Assembly (NCBI GenBank): GCA_000827325.1
Contig: KN832871.1
Span: 930,001-994,000 of the forward strand
DNA length: 64,000 bases
Source of the DNA: Oidiodendron maius Zn
Lineage: Eukaryota > Ascomycota > Leotiomycetes > Myxotrichaceae
Direction of reading: 5' to 3'
Shown: positions 56,982 through 64,000 of the stretch, piece after piece
Layout: every line of letters starts with the position of its first letter
Numbering within the stretch: the first letter of the stretch is position 1
Notes under the pieces: generated by a model
Databases searched by the model: none
Told to the model about the DNA's origin: nothing
What the model saw: the letters and a program-made list of their open reading frames with translations, nothing else
Position numbers and translations under genes: made by a program

Positions 56982-58152
56982 TCACATTTCGCTAGGAGGG
57001 GTCAAACCTCCTGCCTGAAGCGCCAACTGTACGGCCTCTTTGACCCCATTTGTGATTGTAGTCGGTATGTGCGCAGGTATACCGCCAGCCTCATACACGC
57101 CACTCTCGACGGGTATTGACTTCTAATTTACACCTGCCATACTGTTAAAAGGCGTTCGCACCGGCGATATCGCTGGCCGGGTTGTCACCGATCATGTATA
57201 CAGTCTTGATTCTCGGGGTCTGCGCTATATCTGGGAATTTAGCAGCGTGCTGTGCAGCATGATAACCTAGAAGTACTCGCTCTGCGTACTCGTATGTCAC
57301 TCGTGTCGGCTTCCTGCATACAAAGCCTTTTAAAAGCTCTGATCCCCCTATTTGAGCAGCCCAGATTCCCTCGAGAGCTTTTGCAAATGAGCCCTAGGCC
57401 ATGTGAGGCTGTGGGTACTTAGCCGCAAATGTTAGATCCGGGTTGCAGAAGTAGAGTCCAGGTTGGCCATCTTGCTGATACCCGCGATTTGGAAGAGATG
57501 GATCGCCATTCTTGGGGGAGCTCGTTCCCAGAATCCCGTTGTGAGATAAGATGAGGTCTAGAACTAGCTGAAGGTCAAGACCCCAGTCACGAGGGCTGGG
57601 GAAGACAAAGATTGCGTCAATTTTGAGGCGTCCATCCGCAGTACGTGGGATCGATGTGAGATCTCTCCCACTAGCTAAGTGATTCAATGCGCTTAGCTCG
57701 GCGAAGGTGTAGATGTTAGGCTCCTCACGATAGATGTCAGAGCTGGACAAAATACGCTTGAAACTATACGCCTTTGCCACCTCACAATTCCCACGACCCG
57801 CCCACCCAAGACGAGGACTGTGGCATCCTGCAACTGAGGAACCAAGGTGCGAAATGGCGTATAAGATTGTACAAACTGGTCTCCAGAGAAGTGAAGGCCT
57901 AGATGATGGTCGATGTGAACTGCATGATCTGTTTCGGTCAGCCCTCCACTATTGGTGAGGAATATGAATAGAACCTTATATCTTTGCAGCATCGAGAGAG
58001 TTTCTCTGGCCTCAGGTAAGAAACGTGCTTCTAATCAAAACTCCATCTATGTCAAAGACAAACGCTATGGTTTCGTCCGGTCGCAGGACTGATGTATTGC
58101 TCCCTCCAGCTGTAGCGTTGCGGCTTGTGGAAAAGATTGGGTTTCGGTCCAT
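56982..58152 (-). pseudogene. Decayed HAD-superfamily hydrolase (CECR5/subfamily IIA type)
   Basis: A host gene that reads as a HAD hydrolase only in pieces. From ATG at 58152 the first piece ends in the motif I box IAFVFDIDGVLIRST. The next (LPEARETLSMLQRYKVLFIFLTNSGGLTE) is in another frame, with the shift near 58018-58024. A second shift lies near 57795-57812, between ATVLVLGG and CEVAKAYSFKRI. The segment down to FCNPDLTFAAKYPQPHMA then meets an in-frame TAG at 57394-57396. The same frame continues with GSFAKALEGIW to GDNPASDIAGANAF (motif IV) and a TAA at 57145-57147. The C-terminal piece SGVYEAGGIPAHIPTTITNGVKEAV is downstream in another frame. Motif order matches fungal homologues of human CECR5. 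No intron with proper borders explains the breaks, so it is called a pseudogene. Sequencing error remains possible. Confidence 0.8.
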
Positions 58153-59550
58153 GTCGATGACTTCAGGGAGTTGGAATAGGTAGATGTTGATTAGATGTGA
58201 TGAGCTATGTGACTTTCGATCACGGCTCTAAGAAGGAAAACTTATGGAGAAGTTGGCCACTGTATACCGCGAACTGAATAGTATCATTCTAAAACTAAAG
58301 TTCTCCATGAAAGGGAAAGAAACTCAAAGAAAGGTTATAAAATGGTATTATGTTTTCATGTCTTGCGGAGACCGACACAATTGTCTTGATATGAACTCCA
58401 ACCGTCTTGTCTTTGAACAATGGACTACCATTGCCTTCAATAGGACCCGAAAACATACTCGGCTGCACGCTCAAAATAATAAAGGACATTTGAGGTGGGA
58501 GCTATGAACGAGAGACAAAGAGGTCATGAGTTCCATCAAAACGCTTTATGGTTATCCCTACCCATTGCAGGCTAAGGTGCACAAAAGGAAGAAAAGTCTA
58601 CATGTACAAGGTGTAATAAATCCTATCTGGGTGAACAATATTTCGTTTTGAGGCGTCCAAGTCAATGACATTACGAATCTTGTTCTGCTTAGCCGCGTAT
58701 TGCATCGTGTATCGTTGCCGTCTTGCGGTATTTGCTGGACGTTTTGAAAGGTTCTTGTTGCACATCGCAAGATAACATAATCATGATGCTAGTTGCTAGC
58801 TCCTACTCAACCATGAAAAGACGGGACGAGGAACTTAGGTCAGGAACCTCTAACTATGTAATTACTAAAAAGGTACTTAAAAAAAGACCGCTTTCCGGGT
58901 ATATTGTACTGCAAGCAGGGATAGAGGAGCTGAAGGCGAGGAGAGGATCGACTTGGACTTGTAAATATATGAAGTAATACAGTAGTGTGGCCGAGGTTGT
59001 CATTAAAAGCGCCCTCTTATGGATAACATGTGTCCGTAGAGTCATTTCAGGGACTTCGCCGGGTTGTTGACAATGCAAAGAACTAGAGTTGCCAAGCGCA
59101 GCGTACAGTCATACAAAAGAGCATTGGTGGATGAGGAGGGATTGGTGATTTTTTCATAACTTTAGGTTGCCAAGCTGACGATAAGCGAAGATGAAAACCC
59201 TTTAGATCAACCAGATCTCCAGCTAGGGGAAAATCAAAATCTTCTGTTGCATATCGCGATATAAGCGACGTGCCTAATGGGTTCGCTACCAGAACTGCCC
59301 GTGAAGTGTTGCCAGGAAGCAAGCGAGGACGCTTTCGGACCGAGAATGTCAAACATGTACGCGAGTCGATACCGAAGAGACATAGAATTAGTTATCCCTG
59401 TACTGTGATCTGAACAGTTGCCCTATGGCTGCGTTGACATTGTGGCATTCTTGAATATCTAGAGATGCTTCATGCCCCTCCAACGCTAACCAACGTTTTC
59501 CGCAAGCAGGTTTCGCTTTGTATATACATAACATATCCTGAATGCATCAA
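58153..59550. other. Spacer between HAD pseudogene and discoidin-like gene
   Basis: About 1.4 kb. Short open frames on the minus strand around 59.08-59.35 kb (RPRLLPGNTSRAVLVANPLGTS) have a protein-like look, but no start, introns or recognised domain support a gene. Confidence 0.45.
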
Positions 59551-61353
59551 CTACCTGAGAGTAATAGCTGGGAAGTATCTTGGACCAGCAAAGCCCTTTG
59601 CAACCACGCTCTGGATATCGATATTGCTGCTCGCGCTATGATGCGGACTCCACATCTTCAGAAGAATAAAACGCCCACTCACAGGTGGATCGAATTTTAC
59701 TGTACACTTGGTCTTGTCCCTCTCGATAAAGAATCTTGCGTGCGGCGCCATCAACTCCCCACCCACTGCCTTGACTGCCTCTTGAGTCGCGACCTGTGAT
59801 GCTTCTGCGGCCTCAGACAGCGTGATGTTCGAGGCTGTTTCACGACGGCGCGGGCCAGGTGAATGTCGCACCCCAGCAAATAGAGACTCTTCCTCATGCC
59901 ATTCGTCATCACTGCTCTCCGAGTCCTCAAAGCGAATTCCCATAATGCGATGTAACGTATGCTGCCGCGATGGTTGCACTGACTGCTCTTCACCTTCCGA
60001 GTCGCTGCATTCGGTAGTCACTTGGAAAGGGGGGGCATTCGTCATGAAATCTGAAGGAATTTGCGCTGTACGATCGCACTCCGCATCCTGGATAGCAATA
60101 TCATAGAGCCGGCGTACCCGAGCTTGAGCTGTGGTCATACTGCCATCAATATTGTGTCGAATGGACAGTATAGGTGGGAGTTCAGCATTGGACCCGCGTC
60201 GATGTCGTGGAGGGGAGTACTGGATTTGATACTGAGCAGTACGAGCCAAGAGATCATCAGAGGTCATGGATACAAACACCATCCCTTCTTGGACGCTGCA
60301 TAAGATTAGCACTTTCACTCCAACTACGGGGTGATAGACTTACGGAGCCGTATACCCCGAATGAGGTGCCTTGATGATCAACTCCTTGAGGCTGAATACT
60401 GTAGCTCCTTGGTGTCGTAGAACAAGATTGCATCGATTGCTCTTTGTGCAATACACGGTGCGATCATTCTTCAAGACGTTCTCAGCGCCGTAGTTTCCTC
60501 CATGCTCCTGGAATATTCCCCCGTCGCAACTGACAATCTCCATCTTCAACTTGCCAGGCTCAACCTGCCCGTATCTCCCATAGCTGAATCCAGGAAACGA
60601 GAGGTCCACTCGATCTGTATCAAGTCTCCGCCGCTTGGCACGCCGACCATGCTCTGCATCGCTAGAATACGCAACATCAAGAGTTGGCGATGGTATATTC
60701 GGAACCGGATCATCTAGCAGGGCCCTTAAATTCGAACTCGCAGCCTCTAATTGTCTCCCGGCTCGTTGCAAGCCAGAGAGGCCATTATTCTCACGAGTTT
60801 CGGATCTCGATCCAGAATCGTCGTGGTCTCCGTTATTCTCCTCATTTAGGGTCCTGTGTCTCCCCAAATGACGCCCATTATTCGACGTCCGTGACCGCCC
60901 TCGACGAGAGGCCATACTAGCAAGCCTGCCTGTTGTTCTATCGCGGGAGGACTGATCAGAGCCGGATGGTTGAGATGGTGGCAACACAAAAAGTGGCGAG
61001 GCGTCCATGGCCGTTGATCTCTGTAATCGCCGTGCCCTGTCAGCGTCTTGCTCTGCGTCCATTGTACCAAAATTAGGATGCTCCGGATCGAGTTGGAGGC
61101 CGAGGAGGCGATTGCGGTGGAAGCGCTCTATGGCTCGGTATAGCTCTCCGGAGGGGCTGATATCAGCATCGGATGCCTGACTGTTGTCGAGAATCCCTCG
61201 CACGATGCGGTCTGCAGTCTCATGCGGAGAGTCGGACGAGGGTGGACTGTCGAAGTTACCAGACTTGGGGCCATAGTTAGTGCAGCTGTTCACAGAGCTA
61301 ACAGACGGTCGGACTCTGGAGGATCTCACCATCAGCGACAGCGGCCTCGGCAT
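59551..61353 (-). CDS. Conserved fungal protein with discoidin/galactose-binding-like fold
   Basis: Two exons on the minus strand, 61353-60344 and 60295-59551, give 584 residues. The donor is GTAAGT, the branch site CTAAT and the acceptor TATGCAG, and the splice restores GYTAPVQEGM. The first 250 residues are Ser/Arg/Asp-rich and disordered. A compact block (about 265-355) begins KLKMEIVSCDGGIF, with AENVLKNDRTVYCTKSNRCNLVLRH and LKELIIKAPHSGYTA. The last 65 residues, ARFFIERDKTKCTVKFDPPVSGRFILLKMWSP and NIDIQSVVAKGFAGPRYFP, look like the closing strands of the same beta sandwich, as in F5/8-type C (discoidin) folds. An acidic Ser-rich insertion separates the halves. No named family is recognised. 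Start is uncertain between 61353 and 61332. Confidence 0.75.
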
Positions 61354-61858
61354 GTGGCCGCGAGGCGTGTGTAAACGGCGATGTGCAGGGCCAGAGTGCG
61401 GAGCAATATCATGAACCGGGATGGCTGTCGATGCTGGCCAGATGTAGCTCGCTCGCAAACAGTTTTATATGATGTGAGAGGGTTGGGCCGGGGAGAAATC
61501 GTGCGGTGGTCGCCTACGACGTAAAAGTGGCCGCAAGTTTGTGGGGTTGTCGGTGCTCATTGGACAGATAAAGTTCCCCGTCGATATATGTTGATCTGAA
61601 AGTTCCTCGAAGCCGCCTGCCTTTCTCCCTGCTGTGTCAACCTCCGTCTGCAGTCGAACAACGACAATTCTATTCCTTGTGCGACCTGGCCATCCTGTCC
61701 TACCTGCGCTAGAGCGTTTGGCAGATTCTCTGGCATCGGGAATGAATTAATCAGTCCCAACGACAGAACGTCGCGGGGGAATCACCATCTGATCCGCCGC
61801 TCTCTACACGCCTAGACCATTACTAGATCACCTAACACCTAACAGCCTAGCTGTAAAC
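61354..61858. promoter_or_regulatory. Divergent promoter region, discoidin-like gene (-) / AOS1 (+)
   Basis: A 505-bp spacer between start codons pointing apart. CACCTAACACCTAACAGCC (about 61829-61847) just upstream of the AOS1 start and a CATCATATAAAACTG AT-rich stretch near 61460-61475 (on the minus strand) are the only visible candidates for core elements. Confidence 0.55.
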
Positions 61859-63140
61859 ATGGAAACACTGCCGGCTCAGTTCCTCAAAGGTGAGGTGACG
61901 GGCGTTTTGGCTGCTTCAAGCTCAATCTCCGAAGGTATCAGTGCTGGTAGGCTCCTCGCTTCATCACTACGACGGCTAGATAACACATCCAGATGAAATT
62001 GCCCTGTACGATCGTCAAATCCGTCTCTGGGGCGTCCAAGCCCAGGAGAAGATCCGCAATGCCAACATCCTCCTCATCACTATGAAAGCGCTGGCCAGTG
62101 AGATCGCCAAGAACCTCGTCCTGGCCGGCATCCACTCCCTGACCATTGTCGACCACGCCCTCGTCACAGAATCTGACTTGGGTGCGCAATTCTTCATTTC
62201 TGAGTCAGACATCGGCATGAATCGTGCAGAAGCTGCTGCCCCAAACATCAGGAAGCTGAATCCGAGGGTGGCTGTGAATGTGGACCAGGCAGATATTAGA
62301 ACCAAGGTCCCGGATTACTTTAGTGGCTTCGACGTGGTGATAGCCACAGACCTAAGCCCGGATATCTTGAATCTTATTAATACAGTGACGAGGCTGAACC
62401 ATAAACCATTTTATGCTGCAGGTGTGCATGGCTTTTACGGATTCATTTTTTCAGACTTGATTCAGCATGATTACGTTGTGGAGAGGGAGAAGAGTAATCG
62501 GCCGACCATTTTACAACCCGAGACCCGGACTCGAAGTGTCGTCGATGTCAAGACGAAGAAAGAGAGTGGAAAGCTGATTGAGTTGGTTACAAAGCGGGAG
62601 CTCTATTCGACGTGGTTCCTGGCTAGTGATGCTGCCCTCCTACCGGCTGAGTACATGAAGAGCAGACGTCGACTCAAAGCCGTGACGCCAATCCTGTCCT
62701 GTCTTCGCGCCCTGTGGGAGTTTGTCCAGCTCCAAGGCGATAGATTGCCTAGCACAAAAGAAGATTTGAAGCTCTTCACGGTCATCGCTACAAGAAAACA
62801 CAAAGCACTTGGCCTCCCAGATGAAACTTTACGCTCGGAGGTGCTGCGCAAATTCCTACAAAACCTTGGAAGTGAGATCTCGCCTGTTACTGCTGTGCTC
62901 GGTGGCCAGCTCGCTCAAGACGTTATCAATGTCCTTGGTTCTCGCCAGCAGCCGATCCAGAACATGGTAATTTTCGATGGAGATCTGATGGATGCACCAA
63001 TGTATGCATTGCATCCTGAAGGTGATCTTGGGGAAGAGTTGTTACCTATATCTACTAGAAGCGGAAATGGCGCGGTGCCCAATGGCGATCTTTCGATGCA
63101 CGGAGATATGCCTGCCCAGCCCGATTCTGTTCAGGTCTAA
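61859..63140 (+). CDS. SUMO-activating enzyme (E1) subunit Aos1/Sae1
   Basis: Two exons, 61859-61946 and 61993-63140, give 411 residues. The splice creates EGISADEIALYDRQIRLWGVQAQEKIRNANILLI, the hallmark N-terminus of Aos1. The ThiF/adenylation fold continues with LASEIAKNLVLAGIHSLTIVDH, TESDLGAQFF, NRAEAAAPNIRKLNPRVAV and DVVIATDLS. A central insertion (about 190-260) precedes the C-terminal half with SEISPVTAVLGGQLAQDVINVLG and NMVIFDGDL. The catalytic Cys resides in the partner Uba2, and Aos1 correctly lacks it. The heterodimer adenylates SUMO and passes it to Ubc9. The length is near other fungal Aos1 proteins; the tail is Gly/Asn/Pro-rich. It converges on the Bmt5-like gene. Confidence 0.94.
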
Positions 63141-63271
63141 ATTTTCTACTATTAAAAATTCGGATATGAATGGCGGCATTGGAATAATTGGCGTCTGAGA
63201 TCGGATAACGGAGTTACCGAGAATAGGTAGTGACAGATGTATTGAGAGCATGGGACCAAAAAAATTAGTCT

Positions 63272-64000
63272 TCATTCGTTATTTTCGGGTTCCTTTTGAT
63301 CATCACCACCCGAATCCTGGATGCCATCCCAATTTTCTCGCTCTTCGTCTCCTTCGTCTTCGTCATGCTCTTCTTCACTCATGTCCTCTCTCCCATTCCC
63401 CTCTTGCATAGAGAACTCCTCTTCACTGTCACTGCTATCCCTCCTCTTTCTCTTATCGGATGGCCCATTTAAGCTTTCAATAACATCGCCCCTTCTTACA
63501 AAGACATAGCTCCTGCTATCCCTCTCCTCTCCTCTCCAGCCACCGCCGTCTTTGCCATCTCGCCCCCTAATAACTCCCAGAGTCCTCGCATGTCTGTAAC
63601 CAGGATACGCCTTAGCTTGAAACTTAAAGCTCCTCTCGACTTGTAATCCGGAATGTCTCCCAAGATCACGAATATTCCACAGCGTATATGGTACACCCTC
63701 GAAGAGCGTGACAATGATTGACCCACGTGGCGCCAGAGCTTCTTGAGCGTTTTTGAAAAATGCCACTAGGAGTTCTATTCTATCTGTGAGTTAAAGCATA
63801 TTGCATGAGAAATCTTCATCAAACAGACCTTGATTATACCTGACTTGACGATTCACATCCGTACTCCTCCCGCCCACGTGCGGAAAGTTGAAAAGCACTC
63901 TATCCATCTTCCCTCGTACATCTCTCCATAGAGGTCCCGGCTTCGAGGCATCAACGCCGTATCTCACAGTGCTGCCCGCAGCTTCAATTGCCTCGATATT
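63272..64000 (-). CDS. Bmt5-like 25S rRNA (uridine-N3) methyltransferase, 3' part (partial at right edge)
   Basis: The last two exons on the minus strand, 64000-63829 (open to the edge) and 63774-63272, encode the C-terminal 224 residues; the start is off the window. The visible part has VRYGVDASKP, the family box KMDRVLFNFPHVGGRSTDVNRQVRYNQ, and, across the splice, ELLVAFFKNAQEALAPRGSIIVTLFEGVPYTLWNIRDLGRHSGLQVERSFKFQAKAYPGYRHARTLG. These match the DUF2431/Bmt5 methyltransferase domain, which makes m3U in large-subunit rRNA using SAM. A Lys/Arg-rich and then strongly acidic tail (about 65 residues, EEEFS...DEDEGDEE) follows, as in many nucleolar proteins. The donor is GTCTGT and the acceptor GAATAG. 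Its stop is only 131 bp from the AOS1 stop. Confidence 0.9.

Noticed and set aside
59083-59352. Minus-strand 89-codon frame (RPRLLPGNTSRAVLV)
   Set aside because: An overlapping frame on the same strand looks equally protein-like, so neither can be preferred without a homology search.

Overview
The window is nuclear DNA of a filamentous ascomycete (Pezizomycotina). Protein-coding genes have short introns (about 45-125 bp) with GT...AG ends and CTAAC/CTGAC-like branch points, spacers are often 0.5-3 kb, and the gene set is typically fungal: a SteA/Ste12 regulator with C2H2 fingers, an MDR1-type ABC-B pump, Arp8 and a fungal-type Aos1. The 691-residue SteA-like protein and the Mdr1-like pump recall Eurotiomycetes, but genus and order cannot be fixed from sequence reading alone. 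I saw no rRNA, convincing tRNA, CRISPR, LTR element or intact DNA transposon.

Layout, left to right. 0-10.7 kb: 3' end of a nucleoside-hydrolase-like gene (+), a secreted S41/CPAF-like protease (+), fibrillarin (-), a secreted Val/Ile/Gln-rich protein of unknown role (+) and a small conserved basic/acidic protein (+). 13-28 kb: a two-RRM protein (+) convergent with DCP1 (-); an OCRL-like inositol 5-phosphatase (+) divergent from DCP1; proteasome ATPase RPT2 (-) head-to-head with E2 enzyme UBC1 (+); a BAR-domain protein with a polyproline tail (+). 28-46.7 kb: a secreted GH23 lytic-transglycosylase-like protein (-), a full-size ABC-B transporter (-) head-to-head with INO80 subunit ARP8 (+), a Mn-SOD without an obvious transit peptide (+), a GT31-like glycosyltransferase (-) and a single-pass membrane protein (+). 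46.7-64 kb: a gene-poor stretch interrupted by SteA (-), a decayed HAD-type hydrolase (-), a discoidin-like protein (-) divergent from SUMO E1 subunit AOS1 (+), and the 3' end of a Bmt5-like rRNA methyltransferase (-) convergent with AOS1.

Themes: most genes are conserved housekeeping functions. They cover ubiquitin/SUMO/proteasome (UBC1, RPT2, AOS1), RNA biology (fibrillarin, RRM protein, DCP1, Bmt5-like), chromatin and development (ARP8, SteA), and membrane trafficking or surface (5-phosphatase, BAR protein, ABC pump, GT31, secreted proteins). No biosynthetic cluster or obvious defence system is present. The less ordinary material is the secreted Val/Ile/Gln-rich protein, the secreted GH23-type protein, three stopless introns whose lengths are multiples of three, a start-codon-only exon in RPT2, one clear pseudogene and several possible gene relics in the spacers.
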